Part shown: positions 50,552-59,790 of the stretch, piece by piece | How the letters are laid out: each line of letters starts with the position of its first letter | Position numbering within the stretch: the stretch's first letter is position 1 | NCBI RefSeq assembly: GCF_030553305.1 | Contig: NZ_JARRAH010000001.1 | Location: forward strand, 1,116,001 to 1,180,000 | Direction of reading: 5' to 3' | DNA from: Halomarina ordinaria | GTDB lineage: Archaea > Halobacteriota > Halobacteria > Halobacteriales > Haloarculaceae | DNA: 64,000 bases | Notes under the pieces: model-generated | What the model saw: the letters and a program-made list of their open reading frames with translations, nothing else | Told to the model about the DNA's origin: nothing | Database searches by the model: none | Program-made: the position numbers and the translations under genes

Positions 50552-52593
50552 GCCTGGGGACCGCGAACGACTCCCAGTTCGGCGGTACGGACGCGCTCGG
50601 CGACGCCTTCTACCCGCTCTATCGGTGGACGTTCGGAGACGACAGCGATTTCGTCCACTCGGTCGAGCGGAAGCTCGCGGCGTCGCGGATGCCCCAGACC
50701 GTCGAACTGTACCTCTCGCGCGCCCTCGCGGTGGGGTCGCTCGTCGGGCTCGTGCTGTGGCTGGTCGGTACCGTCCTCGTCTTCCTCGTGTTCGAGCTGT
50801 TCGTCCAGGGGACGCCGAGCATCCTCGGCCTGCCGCTCAGTCCGGAACTGCTCGCGCTCGTCCAGGCGGTGAAGGTGCCCGCGCTCATCGCCCTCGGCGG
50901 CATCGTCTTCGGGGCCGTCGGGTTCGCGGCGGGGTTCGGCACGCTGGTCGCCATCCCGTACCTCGTCGCCGGCGAGCGGAAACGCGAGATAAACGTCCTG
51001 CTGTCGGACTCGGTGTCGTTCATGTACGCCCTCTCGGTCGGGGGGCTGAACCAGCTCGAGATACTGGAGGCCATCGCCACCGCCGACGACACCTACGGCG
51101 AGGTGTCCAAGGAGTTCCAGAGCATCGTCCTCGAGACGCGCTACTTCGACACCGACTACCGGACGGCCATCCGCAACCAGGCCCACCAGACGCCGAGCGA
51201 CGAACTGGGTCAGTTCCTCACGGACATGCTCTCCATCATCGACTCCGGCGGGAACATGACGCAGTTCCTAGAGGACCAGAAGGAGAAGCAGATGCGGACC
51301 TCGAAGCAGGAACAGGAGACGGTCCTCGAGACGCTCGAACTGTTCGGCGAGATGTACATGACGCTCTCGCTGTTCCCCCTCCTGCTCATCATCATCCTCG
51401 TCATCATGAGCATGATGGGCGAGGCCCAGACGATGCTGCTCTACGGGACGGTCTACGGGCTCATCCCGCTGGTGGGCGCCGGCTTCCTCGTGCTCGTCTC
51501 GACCGTCGTCCAGGACGAGGTGGGCGACGGCTACCTCCGCCCGGAGGACGACCGCTTCGACGACACCGGGTCGGGGCTGTTCAGCCTCGGCCTCGTCGAG
51601 CGCTACACGGGGCGCGCCGCGCTCTTCGACCGCATCGAGGCCCGCGAGGGGACCTACGAGACCGTCGAGATGCTCTCGAAGCCCCACCACTTCTTCCGCG
51701 ACCACCCGCTGACGGTGCTGTTCGTCACCGTCCCCGCGACGCTCGTGCTGCTGGCGTTCTTCGTCGTCGCCGGGTTCGTCCCGCTCTCGGTCGACGGCCT
51801 CAAGGACGCCCCGGTCCGCGGGACGTTCTTCCTGTTCTACGTGCCGCTGTACGCGAACGTGCTCCCGCTGACGGTGTTCTACGAGTGGAACGTCAAGACC
51901 CGCCGGAGCGTCGTCGACAAGCTCTCGGAGGACCTCCGGAAGCTCTCCTCGGCGAACGACACCGGGATGACGCTGCTCGAGTCCATCGAGGTGGTCGCCG
52001 AGACGTCGCGCGGGCGACTCGCGGCGGAACTGGAGACCATCCACGCGAAGGTCAACTACGGGACGAGCCTGAAGGAGGCGCTCCGCGAGTTCAACAACAA
52101 GTACCACATCCCGCGGCTGGCCCGGACGATGAAGCTCATCATGAAGGCCCAGGAGGCGTCGAGTCAGATCACCGCCGTCCTGACCACCGCGGCGCAGGCC
52201 AGCGAGAACCAGGACGACATCGACCGCGACCGCAAGTCACGCACCCGGATGCAGGTCGTCATCATCATCATGACGTTCCTGACGCTGCTCGGCGTGATGG
52301 CCATCCTCAAGGTGAAGTTCCTCGACGTGATGGCCGGACTCGCCTCACAGGCGGGCGGCGGTGGCGGCGAGGCCGCCGCGGGGGCGGGCGGTGGCGGCGG
52401 CGCAGCGGGCGGCGGCTTCGCCGGCGGCGTCGACACCGACCTCCTCGCGTTGCTGTTCTTCCACGCGGTGACGTTCCAGGCGGTCATCTCCGGGCTCATC
52501 GCGGGCTACATCCGCGACGTGAGCCTCCTCGCCGGCGCGAAGTTCGTCGTCGTCCTGCCGACGGTCGCCCTCCTGGTGTTCCTCTTCATATGA
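50548..52593 (+). CDS. pilC: Type IV pilus platform membrane protein (PilC/TadC type)
   Basis: This 681-residue protein has two tandem GspF/TadC modules, each with a cytoplasmic helical domain. The N-terminal part carries LSDSVSFMYALSVGGLNQLEILEAIA and the C-terminal part LSEDLRKLSSANDTGMTLLESIEVVA. About nine membrane helices are predicted. A Gly/Ala-rich loop lies near residues 600-635. It overlaps the ATPase gene by ATGA and the next pilin gene by ATGA, so stoichiometric co-translation is likely. Confidence 0.92.
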   Translation: MSLGTANDSQFGGTDALGDAFYPLYRWTFGDDSDFVHSVERKLAASRMPQTVELYLSRALAVGSLVGLVLWLVGTVLVFLVFELFVQGTPSILGLPLSPELLALVQAVKVPALIALGGIVFGAVGFAAGFGTLVAIPYLVAGERKREINVLLSDSVSFMYALSVGGLNQLEILEAIATADDTYGEVSKEFQSIVLETRYFDTDYRTAIRNQAHQTPSDELGQFLTDMLSIIDSGGNMTQFLEDQKEKQMRTSKQEQETVLETLELFGEMYMTLSLFPLLLIIILVIMSMMGEAQTMLLYGTVYGLIPLVGAGFLVLVSTVVQDEVGDGYLRPEDDRFDDTGSGLFSLGLVERYTGRAALFDRIEAREGTYETVEMLSKPHHFFRDHPLTVLFVTVPATLVLLAFFVVAGFVPLSVDGLKDAPVRGTFFLFYVPLYANVLPLTVFYEWNVKTRRSVVDKLSEDLRKLSSANDTGMTLLESIEVVAETSRGRLAAELETIHAKVNYGTSLKEALREFNNKYHIPRLARTMKLIMKAQEASSQITAVLTTAAQASENQDDIDRDRKSRTRMQVVIIIMTFLTLLGVMAILKVKFLDVMAGLASQAGGGGGEAAAGAGGGGGAAGGGFAGGVDTDLLALLFFHAVTFQAVISGLIAGYIRDVSLLAGAKFVVVLPTVALLVFLFI

Positions 52594-53141
52594 CCGACAG
52601 AGCCCAATCCACGCTCGACTTCGCCGTCGGCGTCAGCGTCTTCCTGCTCGCGGTGGCGTTCACCTTCGCGTTCATCCCCGGGATGACCCAGCCGTTCTCC
52701 GAGACGGTCCGCGTGAACCCCGCGACGGCCGACCGGGTGACGGACCAGCTCGCGGGCGACACGCTCGCGACGCCGGGCGAGCCGTATCGACTGGACGCGA
52801 CCTGTACGGCGGCGTTCTTCGACGCGGGCCCGGACGGCGACGGCTGTCGGTTCGAGGGCGAGGGGTTCGACGAACGTCTCGGCCTCCCCTACCCCGACCG
52901 CGCGACGCCGCCGAACGTTCAGGTCGGCCTGTACGAGGGCGCCTCGAGCGATGCCGAGGCACTGTACTGGGACGGTGAGCGGGTCGCCTGGCCCGAGGAC
53001 GGGTCCCCGGCCTCCGACGACGAGCGACTCGTCCGGTCGACCGACGGGCGGACGCCGAGCGGTTCCTCGAGCGTCGTCGTCTCGCGGCGCTCCGTGACCG
53101 TCGACGGGCGCGACGCCCACCTCAGGGTGAGCGTATGGTGA
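52590..53141 (+). CDS. Pilin-like protein 1 of the pilus operon (DUF7287-like)
   Basis: This 183-residue protein begins MTDRAQSTLDFAVGVSVFLL, a short charged N-terminus followed at once by a hydrophobic helix, as in archaeal class III signal peptides. The rest is an acidic, probably secreted domain with a Cys pair (TCTAAF and GCRF). No exact cleavage motif is certain. Start/stop overlap with pilC (ATGA) places it in the operon. The DUF name is from memory. Confidence 0.75.
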   Translation: MTDRAQSTLDFAVGVSVFLLAVAFTFAFIPGMTQPFSETVRVNPATADRVTDQLAGDTLATPGEPYRLDATCTAAFFDAGPDGDGCRFEGEGFDERLGLPYPDRATPPNVQVGLYEGASSDAEALYWDGERVAWPEDGSPASDDERLVRSTDGRTPSGSSSVVVSRRSVTVDGRDAHLRVSVW

Positions 53142-53731
53142 GCGACGACCGGGGGCAGGTCCACACGCTCGAGGCCATCGTGGCGGGCGTCATCCTCGTC
53201 ACGGGCCTGGTGTACGCGCTGCAAGTGACCGCGGTGACGCCGCTCTCGGCGAGCACGTCGAGCCAGCACATCGAGAACCAGCAGGCCGCCGTCTCGGAGG
53301 GCGTCCTCGCCGCGAGCATGGACGACGGGTCGCTGGAGGAGACGCTCCGCTCGTGGGACGAGGACGAAGAACGGTTCCACGGCGCCGACGGACGGGAGTT
53401 CTTCGTCAACGACCGACCGGACAACGCGTTCGGCGACCGGCTTGGCGACACGTTCGAGGAGCGCGGGACGGCCGTGAACGTCGTCGTTCGCTACGAAGAG
53501 AACGACGGGACGGAGACGCAGAACGTCGTCTACCGCGGCAACCCGAGCGACAACGCCGTCACCACCACACAGACGCTGACGCTGTTCGACGGCGACCACC
53601 TGTACGGTGCCGACGGCGAACCCACCGAGACGCGGTTGGACGAGACAGACACGTTCTACGTCCCCGACGACACGAGCGACTCGATGGCGTACGCCGTCGT
53701 GACCGTGGAGGTGACGACGTGGCGGATGTGA
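53135..53731 (+). CDS. Pilin-like protein 2 of the pilus operon (DUF7288-like)
   Basis: This 198-residue protein starts MVSDDRGQVHTLEAIVAGVI with one N-terminal membrane helix and then an acidic extracytoplasmic domain rich in Thr and Asp. The segment QVHTLEAIVAGVILVTGLVYAL has the form of a type III signal peptide helix. It overlaps the preceding gene by seven bases and the following one by four. A minor pilin or pilus-assembly role is inferred from context. Confidence 0.75.
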   Translation: MVSDDRGQVHTLEAIVAGVILVTGLVYALQVTAVTPLSASTSSQHIENQQAAVSEGVLAASMDDGSLEETLRSWDEDEERFHGADGREFFVNDRPDNAFGDRLGDTFEERGTAVNVVVRYEENDGTETQNVVYRGNPSDNAVTTTQTLTLFDGDHLYGADGEPTETRLDETDTFYVPDDTSDSMAYAVVTVEVTTWRM

Positions 53732-54594
53732 ACGAGAGGGGGCGCGGCCAGATGATTCTCGTGACGGGGCTGACACTCGCGGTGATACTGGTGGCGCTCG
53801 CGCTCGTCCTCAACACCGCCATCTACACGGAGAACCTCGCGACGCGCTCGGACGACCCCGGTGCGAGCGAGGCGCTCCGGTACTTCGAGAGCGCGGACCA
53901 CGACGTCGGGGAGGGCCTCGACCGGACGAGTAGTCAGGACGAACTCGAGACGTTCGTCACAGAGTGGGACCGGTCGACGGGACGCGAAGGCGCTCGCGAC
54001 GGCGTCAGGACATCGGTGACGCTCGACGAGGGGAGCGTCGTGACGGGGACGCGCGTCTACGACACGGACGAGACGACGACGCTCCCGGGTGACGACGCAG
54101 ACGAGGAATTCCTCGAGGGGTCGCGGATACGCGGGTTCCGCGTGACCGCGAACCTCGACGCGGGCGAGTCGTTCACCGTCCGGTTCGACGGGGACGGCGC
54201 AGGGACGACCGTCGAGGGGGTCGACGCCTCGACGGTGCGAGTGTCGACGGACGAGGAGAGCTGTGAGGTGGCCGTCTCGGAGACCGGAACGGTGACCGTC
54301 GACTTCTCGGCGCGGACGGTCACCGGCGACGGCGACCCGCGTGGCTGCTCGGCGCTCGACTACACGACGGACTTCGGCGGCACCTACGACCTCGAATTCG
54401 AGAACACCGGCGTCCCCGGAACGTTCGAGTTCGTGACCGACAGCGAGGTCGGGTACGAACCCGACGAGGACGGTGAGGACACCGTCCAGGTCGAGGAGTC
54501 AGTCTACAGCGCCACCGTGGAGGCGACGTACGACGACGGGCACGTCTCGGCGTCGAGGGACATCCGTGTCGCCCCGCGGGAGGTGGGCGCGTGA
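53728..54594 (+). CDS. Pilin-like protein 3 of the pilus operon
   Basis: This 288-residue protein starts at GTG 53728 (MNERGRGQMILVTGLTLAVI), overlapping the previous stop in GTGA. An upstream GTG at 53719 would also be in frame. One N-terminal helix is followed by an acidic beta-rich domain with two Cys residues (EESCEVAV and RGCSALDY), perhaps a disulfide. It resembles haloarchaeal DUF7261-type proteins; that name is from memory. Confidence 0.72.
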   Translation: MNERGRGQMILVTGLTLAVILVALALVLNTAIYTENLATRSDDPGASEALRYFESADHDVGEGLDRTSSQDELETFVTEWDRSTGREGARDGVRTSVTLDEGSVVTGTRVYDTDETTTLPGDDADEEFLEGSRIRGFRVTANLDAGESFTVRFDGDGAGTTVEGVDASTVRVSTDEESCEVAVSETGTVTVDFSARTVTGDGDPRGCSALDYTTDFGGTYDLEFENTGVPGTFEFVTDSEVGYEPDEDGEDTVQVEESVYSATVEATYDDGHVSASRDIRVAPREVGA

Positions 54595-55049
54595 GACCCA
54601 CCGCGCTCCGCGGGGACCGACGGGGGGTGTCGACGGCGCTCGGCTACGTCCTCAACCTCGGCGTCATGACGGTGCTCGTCGTCGGGCTGGTGTTCACCGC
54701 GGGGACCTACGTCGAGGACCAGCGCGAGGGTGCCATCCGCGCTGAACTCGTCGTCGTGGGTGAACACCTCGTCGCGGACCTCGGGAGCGCCGACCGCCTC
54801 GTCGCGAGCGGCGCGAGCGAGGTGTCGGTCAGTCAGCAGGTGCCGGAGTCGGCCGCGGGCGTCTCCTACACCGTGCGCGTGGAGGAGTCGGGGGGTGGTC
54901 AGGAACTGGTCCTCTCGACGCGGGACCCCGCGGTGACCGTCCGGTTCGACCTCGTCACCGAGACGCCGGTGGCGGGGGGGGCGAGCGGCGGCGACGTCCG
55001 CATCGACTACGACTCGGCCGCCGGGGAACTGGAGGTCCGCAGTGACTGA
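54591..55049 (+). CDS. Pilin-like protein 4 of the pilus operon (DUF7266-like)
   Basis: This 152-residue protein starts at a GTG (MRPTALRGDRRGVSTALGYV). The Arg-rich leader, the short GVSTALGYVLNLGVMTVLVVGL helix and the Glu/Asp-rich remainder fit an archaeal pilin precursor cleaved before the helix by a PibD-type peptidase. It overlaps both neighbours (GTGA at 54591 and GTGACTGA at 55042). Confidence 0.75.
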   Translation: MRPTALRGDRRGVSTALGYVLNLGVMTVLVVGLVFTAGTYVEDQREGAIRAELVVVGEHLVADLGSADRLVASGASEVSVSQQVPESAAGVSYTVRVEESGGGQELVLSTRDPAVTVRFDLVTETPVAGGASGGDVRIDYDSAAGELEVRSD

Positions 55050-55821
55050 CCGCGCCGTCAGCGAGGTGCTGAGCTTCGTGCTGGTGTTCTCCGTCGTCGT
55101 CAGCGTGGTGGGCCTCGTCTACGTGAGCGGCTTCGCGGGGCTGGAGACGGCCCGGTCGGCCGAACAGGTCGACAACGCGGAGCGCGCGTTCGACGTCCTC
55201 GCCGACAACATGGCCGACATCCACCACCACCGCGCGCCGAGTCGCAAGACCGAGGTGAAGCTCGCCGACGCGCAGTTGCAGTACTCGGGGACGACGACGG
55301 AGTTCGACGTCACGGTGGGGGGTGTGACGGACGACGAGGGCGCGTTGCGTCACTTCCGGGCCGAGACCACGCCCATCGTATATAGCGCCGGAAGCGACAC
55401 CGACGTCGTCTACGACGGCGGGGCGGTCGTCCGCCGCGACGGCGACTACGCGCGGGTTACCCGGGCGCCGCCGATACGCACCACCGACGACGGGACGCTC
55501 GTCGTCCAGTACGTCCAGACCAACGCGCGCGAGCGGGGCGTGAGCGGGTCGCGGACGGTCCTCGTCCGGGGGGAGCGCACCCGGTCCGAGATACTGGTGA
55601 CCGACGAGGACTCGACGGAGAGCGGCGACCTGACCGTCACGATGAACGTGACGACGGCCTCCGAGCGCGTCGGGGCCTGGGAGTCGTACCTCGAAGGGGA
55701 ACTGGGCTGTTCGCCGGAGAACGTCGAGCCGCTGGACGACGGTCGGACGCGGTTCACCTGCGAGACGGAGGCGAGTGACCTCACGGTGAGCGTGACGAGT
55801 ATCGACCTCGAACTCAGTTGA
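55042..55821 (+). CDS. Pilin-like protein 5 of the pilus operon (DUF7289-like)
   Basis: This 259-residue protein starts at a GTG (MTDRAVSEVLSFVLVFSVVV). The pattern charged residues, Ala-Val-Ser-Glu, then a hydrophobic helix is a classic haloarchaeal class III signal peptide, with Glu just after the processing region. An acidic domain follows with two Cys residues (LGCSPENV and FTCETE). Its last eight bases overlap the end of the convergent 502-residue protein. Confidence 0.78.
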   Translation: MTDRAVSEVLSFVLVFSVVVSVVGLVYVSGFAGLETARSAEQVDNAERAFDVLADNMADIHHHRAPSRKTEVKLADAQLQYSGTTTEFDVTVGGVTDDEGALRHFRAETTPIVYSAGSDTDVVYDGGAVVRRDGDYARVTRAPPIRTTDDGTLVVQYVQTNARERGVSGSRTVLVRGERTRSEILVTDEDSTESGDLTVTMNVTTASERVGAWESYLEGELGCSPENVEPLDDGRTRFTCETEASDLTVSVTSIDLELS

Positions 55822-57322
55822 GGTCGACGCGGACCTCGTTGTCGGTGACGTGGAGGTACGTGATGACGCTGTCGTCGGCCTCGTACTCGATGAAACCGTC
55901 GGAGTCGCGCTCCGAGACGCCGGCCGCCTTCCCGCTCTGCTGGTCCGTGACGCGGAGTTCGAAGTCCGGTCCGAGTTCGGCGAAGTAGTGTTTGGTGAGG
56001 AACTCGAGCGACTCGGTGTCCCCGAGCGTGTACTCCGCGTCGGCGTCGACGTCGGCGTCGTGTTCGTCGATGGTGAGGGAGTCGGCGAACGTCGCGTCCT
56101 CGTGCTCGAACGCGTTGAGGTCGCCCGAGACGTCCGCGTACGTCATCTCGGTGTCGGTCCCGGTGAAGTCGAGCGGGAGCGCGGCGATGTAGCCGCCGTC
56201 GTCGGTTTCGGCACAGGTCGCGGTGAAGTCCTCGTCGTTCCGCCACCCGTGTGCGACGCGCTCGCCGTCCTCGTAGGTACTGTAGTACACCGAGACGGTC
56301 ACCGGGTCGTCGTCGATGTCCCCGTTCTTGTCGCACTTCAGGTTCCCCTTGTTCCTGACGGCGACTTCGAAGTGCTCGTCCCCCGAATCGACGTACGTCG
56401 ACCACTTCAGGTTGCTGAACTGGGAGTTCTGGTCGTCCCGGCTCTGGATGGTGAAGTCGAAGTCGGTGAGGTTGTGGTCGTCGGGCATCCCCCGAATCTC
56501 GAAGTCGGAACCCTCCTCGGGGACGCCGAACTCGCCCTGTTCGCCCAGCGTCACGAGTTCGACGGTCGCCGTCCGTGCCTCGTCGTCGGTGGTGACCTCG
56601 CCGTCGGTCCGGTCGCGGAAGTACTCGGCCCACCCCTCGTAGTACTCGCTCTGGACCGTGACGGTGACGTGGCCCTCCTCGAGGGGGTTCTCGAAGTGGC
56701 GCGTCTCGCTCCCGTCGTAGGGCCGCGTCGAGTCCGGGAACACCCGCTCGAAGCCGTCGTCCGGACGCGTGACGCGCACCGACCGCGCTCCCGTGACTGA
56801 CGCGGAGTCCGCCGCCGTGACGCGGACGGCGGGGAGCGTCATCGTCCCGCCGCGGTAGTGGAACTCCGGCGGGGAGACGAGGCGGGCGGCGCCGGCGTCG
56901 TCCTTGCGCCAGACGCCGCCGCCCTCGTAGGCGACTCGTGCGTCGCCGTTGCGGTAGACGAGCGCGCCCATCGGTTCGTCGTGGAGCACCTGGTCGGTCC
57001 CCTCGCCGTCGTAGTCGACGTGCGTGACCGTCATCCGGCCGGTGTCCTCGCGGACCTCGACGCCACCGTCGAACCGTCCCAGGTCGAGGCGCTGGGTCGC
57101 GGAGTCACCGAGCGCGACCTGCGAGGCGCGCGAGTCGAACTGCGTCATCGCCTGTTCGGCCCGGTCCAGGTCCGCCTCCCGGCCCGAGTCGTCGAGCAGG
57201 GTCGTCCCCAGCACCACGACGCCCGTCGTCCCGAGAGCGGTGATGGCGACGATGAGCACGACACCGATGACCGACGACTGTCCCCGCCCGGTGCCTCCTC
57301 GCCCGCTGCTCCCGAGAATCAT
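55814..57322 (-). CDS. Large pilin-like surface protein convergent to the pilus operon (DUF7289-like)
   Basis: This 502-residue protein starts MILGSSGRGGTGRGQSSVIG and has a hydrophobic helix SSVIGVVLIVAITALGTTGV, again a class III signal peptide type. The remainder is a long acidic ectodomain with a Cys pair (NLKCDKNG and TATCAETD). It is twice the length of the operon pilins and converges on them with an eight-base overlap. A TATA-like TTTTTGTATTC lies about 25 bases ahead on the minus strand. It may be a tip adhesin or major surface pilin. Confidence 0.75.
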   Translation of the reverse strand: MILGSSGRGGTGRGQSSVIGVVLIVAITALGTTGVVVLGTTLLDDSGREADLDRAEQAMTQFDSRASQVALGDSATQRLDLGRFDGGVEVREDTGRMTVTHVDYDGEGTDQVLHDEPMGALVYRNGDARVAYEGGGVWRKDDAGAARLVSPPEFHYRGGTMTLPAVRVTAADSASVTGARSVRVTRPDDGFERVFPDSTRPYDGSETRHFENPLEEGHVTVTVQSEYYEGWAEYFRDRTDGEVTTDDEARTATVELVTLGEQGEFGVPEEGSDFEIRGMPDDHNLTDFDFTIQSRDDQNSQFSNLKWSTYVDSGDEHFEVAVRNKGNLKCDKNGDIDDDPVTVSVYYSTYEDGERVAHGWRNDEDFTATCAETDDGGYIAALPLDFTGTDTEMTYADVSGDLNAFEHEDATFADSLTIDEHDADVDADAEYTLGDTESLEFLTKHYFAELGPDFELRVTDQQSGKAAGVSERDSDGFIEYEADDSVITYLHVTDNEVRVDLN

Positions 57323-57494
57323 ACGGCAACAACGTATCGAGAATACAAAAAGAGTTGGTTTCGATAATTTCTATTTAGATGTTATCTATCGGGCGCCGCG
57401 TATTAGGTGCATAAGTCGTGTGGAATCACCTGTAGGTATTCGTGTCAATCTCAGGGAGAGGTTAAGTAGGTCGACGATGCTACTGGGTGGCACG

Positions 57495-57599
57495 ATGGCT
57501 GACACCCCGAAGCAGACCCTGAAAGACGTCGACCACACACCACCCAACGGCGACTCCGTCGACAACGTCTGGGACCGAGGGACCGAGCGAGCGGAGTAG
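57495..57599 (+). CDS. Very short acidic protein
   Basis: This is a possible 34-residue product, MADTPKQTLKDVDHTPPNGD to RAE, with codon use like its neighbours. A TATA-like GGTTAAGTAGG (57457-57466) lies about 30 bases ahead of the ATG. It has no signal, helix or motif. Acceptance rests on promoter position and composition only. Confidence 0.4.
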   Translation: MADTPKQTLKDVDHTPPNGDSVDNVWDRGTERAE

Positions 57600-57654
57600 G
57601 GCACGGTTCGCCGGCCGTAGATTAATACGACGTGTCGTCCTACGAACGACTGTT

Positions 57655-57804
57655 ATGCCCACCGTCGAACTCAGAGAGGAGACCCTCCGACGACTGGACG
57701 GACTGCGCGAGGAAGACGAGTCCTACGACGAACTGGTCGCCGAACTCATCAACATCTACGAGGCGGAGGAACTGACGCTGTTTCACTCCGGCGACGGGGT
57801 GTAA
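57655..57804 (+). CDS. Small RHH/antitoxin-like protein (DUF7557-like)
   Basis: This 49-residue protein starts MPTVELREETLRRLDGLREE and contains ESYDELVAELINIYEAEELT. A short beta strand with two helices is the pattern of ribbon-helix-helix antitoxins of the VapB/RelB kind. No toxin gene adjoins it, so it may instead be a stand-alone regulator. A TATA-like GATTAATACG (57620-57628) fits a leaderless start. It converges on the winged-helix gene at 57812. Confidence 0.7.
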   Translation: MPTVELREETLRRLDGLREEDESYDELVAELINIYEAEELTLFHSGDGV

Positions 57805-57811
57805 CGCCGAT

Positions 57812-58234
57812 TCACTCCCGTTCTTGGAGGTCGAACTCCACGGCGACCGAGAGCAGGTCCGATAGTTCCCGCGAGGAGAGCGACAGCGCCACCGTCCCCG
57901 CGCTCGCGTCGTACTCGACGACCCCGGCCTCCGCGAGCGCCGGCAGGTGGTTGTGCCGGAGCGTGAGCTGTTCGTCTCGGACGGCCCCTTCTGCAGGGTC
58001 GCCGTCCGTCGAGACGTCGGTTCTGGCACGGGCGAGGCGGACGGCGAGGTCCTCGACGGGGAGGGCACCCGCGTCGTTCAGGAGATAGAGGACGAACCGG
58101 CGACGCGTGCGCGAGAGCAACCGGAAGTACTGACTCACGGTCTCCGTGACGTCGTCGTGCCGGAGGCGTCGATTCTCGGGGACGTCGATCTGTGGACGAT
58201 CGGTCGCATCGGTCGGCTCGATTCGATATGACAT
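57812..58234 (-). CDS. Winged-helix regulator (DUF7344-like)
   Basis: This 140-residue protein (MSYRIEPTDATDRPQIDVPE) has a winged-helix core with RLLSRTRRRFVLYLLNDAGALPVEDLAVRLA and LRHNHLPALAEAGVVEYDASAGTVAL. This is the pattern of haloarchaeal DUF7344 regulators, often found beside surface or pilus genes. It may control the pilus operon or the glycan operon that follows divergently. GTG at 58240 is an alternative start. Confidence 0.8.
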   Translation of the reverse strand: MSYRIEPTDATDRPQIDVPENRRLRHDDVTETVSQYFRLLSRTRRRFVLYLLNDAGALPVEDLAVRLARARTDVSTDGDPAEGAVRDEQLTLRHNHLPALAEAGVVEYDASAGTVALSLSSRELSDLLSVAVEFDLQERE

Positions 58235-58240
58235 GGTCAC

Positions 58241-58683
58241 TCATCGTGGCAGCCGACGACGAGAGGGACGACCGGAGGACGCGACGGTGCCGGTATCCCC
58301 ACCTGTGTTCGAAGCACCCCGTCGGACTACCACCACACGTACTGCGACCATCACGGATTAGTATTTTATTCAGATACGAAACGACAATCAGAATTTACGA
58401 AGGGTTCGAGCGTGGCCGAGGCACCTCCGACGGCCCGGGTCGAACTCCAGCCGGCCGTGACCGATGACGCGGAACGCTCCTAACGTCAATAGTGTCAGTC
58501 AGGGATAACATACGCAACGTTTAATCGAGGATGTACTGTGGGTAGTTCTGAAATGACAGGACAGGGGGTGCAAGGAATCCACCCGGGTCGATGGACCGTC
58601 GCACGGCGGTGGGGAGGAGCGGTGGTCGGAGGTGCGAGCCAGTCTCGGTCCGGGGCGGAGAGCCGAGGGGGGAGGGTTCGGAC
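58241..58683. other. Divergent intergenic region ahead of the glycan operon
   Basis: I see no gene in these 443 bases. There are two AT-rich promoter-like patches: TAGTATTTTATTCAG near 58360-58374 and CAACGTTTAATCGAGG near 58511-58526. The second would give a leader of about 140 bases before the GTG at 58684, with a purine-rich GGGGGGAGGG shortly ahead of it that may serve as ribosome-binding site. Confidence 0.5.
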
Positions 58684-59790
58684 GTGAGGGTCCTCTTCGA
58701 TGTAACGCATCCCGCGCACGTCCACCTGTTCAGGCACGCTATCGCGATCCTTCGGGCGGGGGACCACGACGTCCGCGTTACCTCGCGGCGCAAGGACCTC
58801 ACGACCGAGTTGCTGGACGCGTACGACATCGCCCACGTCCCGCTCTCGACGCGCGGCGAGGGCGTCGTCTCGCTCGGGGCGGAGTGGCTCGCGCGCGAGG
58901 CGCGACTGTTCGCCCGGGGGTGGCGCTTCGGCCCCGACGTCGTGGTCAGCCACCTCAACCCCGCGGCAGCGCACCTCGCCGCCCTCACCGGTGCGCGCGG
59001 TGTCGTGTTCAACGACCAGGAGGTCGCGGGCCCCGTCGCCCGAGGCACGTACCCGTTCGTCGCCGTCGTCTGCACACCCGAGCGGTTCACGCAGGACCTC
59101 GGCTCGAAGCACCGGCGCTACCGGGGGTTCCACGAACTGGCGTACCTCCACCCCGACCGGTTCACGCCCCGACCGGACCTGTTGCGTGCCCACGGCGTCG
59201 CGCCGAACGGCCGGTTCTTCGTCTGCCGGTTCGTCTCGATGGACGCCCACCACGACGTGGGCCAGGAGGGCATCTCGCCGGCCGCGAAGCGACGACTCGT
59301 CGAGTACCTCGCGACGAAGGGGACGGTCTTCGTTTCGAGCGAGGGGAACCGGGGGCTGGAGGGAGTCGACGGTGCCGCGGCGACACCCGTCCCGCCGTCG
59401 GACGTCCACCACCTGCTCGCGTTCGCCGACCTCTACGTGGGTGACTCGGGGACGATGGCGACGGAGGCGGCCGTCCTCGGGACGCCCGCGCTTCGGTGCA
59501 GTTCGTTCGTCGGCCCCGACGACATGAGCAACTTCGTCGAACTGGAGACCGAGTACGGCCTCCTCGTGAACGTCGCGGACGAGTCGAGCCTGTTCTCGGA
59601 ACTCCACCGGCTGACCGACGACCTCGACGCGACCGGATGGGCCTGGCGGGAGCGTCGCTGTCGGCTACTGGCCGAGAAGATCGACGTGACGGCGTTCGTC
59701 GTCGAGACGATACTGGGGGAGGGGGACCCGCGTCGGGGGGAACGAACCGAACCCGCGACCGTCGGAGGACGTCGGGAGGACCATGAGTAG
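58684..59790 (+). CDS. DUF354-family glycosyltransferase-like protein
   Basis: This 368-residue protein starts at GTG 58684 (MRVLFDVTHPAHVHLFRHAI). The N-terminal Rossmann domain and the C-terminal part DVHHLLAFADLYVGDSGTMATEAAVLGTPAL follow the GT-B fold of UDP-GlcNAc 2-epimerase/MurG-like enzymes. The segment GDSGTMATEAA is the nucleotide-sugar binding loop of the family. It is first in a four-gene block, overlapping the deacetylase gene by eight bases. The acceptor and sugar are unknown. Confidence 0.82.
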   Translation: MRVLFDVTHPAHVHLFRHAIAILRAGDHDVRVTSRRKDLTTELLDAYDIAHVPLSTRGEGVVSLGAEWLAREARLFARGWRFGPDVVVSHLNPAAAHLAALTGARGVVFNDQEVAGPVARGTYPFVAVVCTPERFTQDLGSKHRRYRGFHELAYLHPDRFTPRPDLLRAHGVAPNGRFFVCRFVSMDAHHDVGQEGISPAAKRRLVEYLATKGTVFVSSEGNRGLEGVDGAAATPVPPSDVHHLLAFADLYVGDSGTMATEAAVLGTPALRCSSFVGPDDMSNFVELETEYGLLVNVADESSLFSELHRLTDDLDATGWAWRERRCRLLAEKIDVTAFVVETILGEGDPRRGERTEPATVGGRREDHE

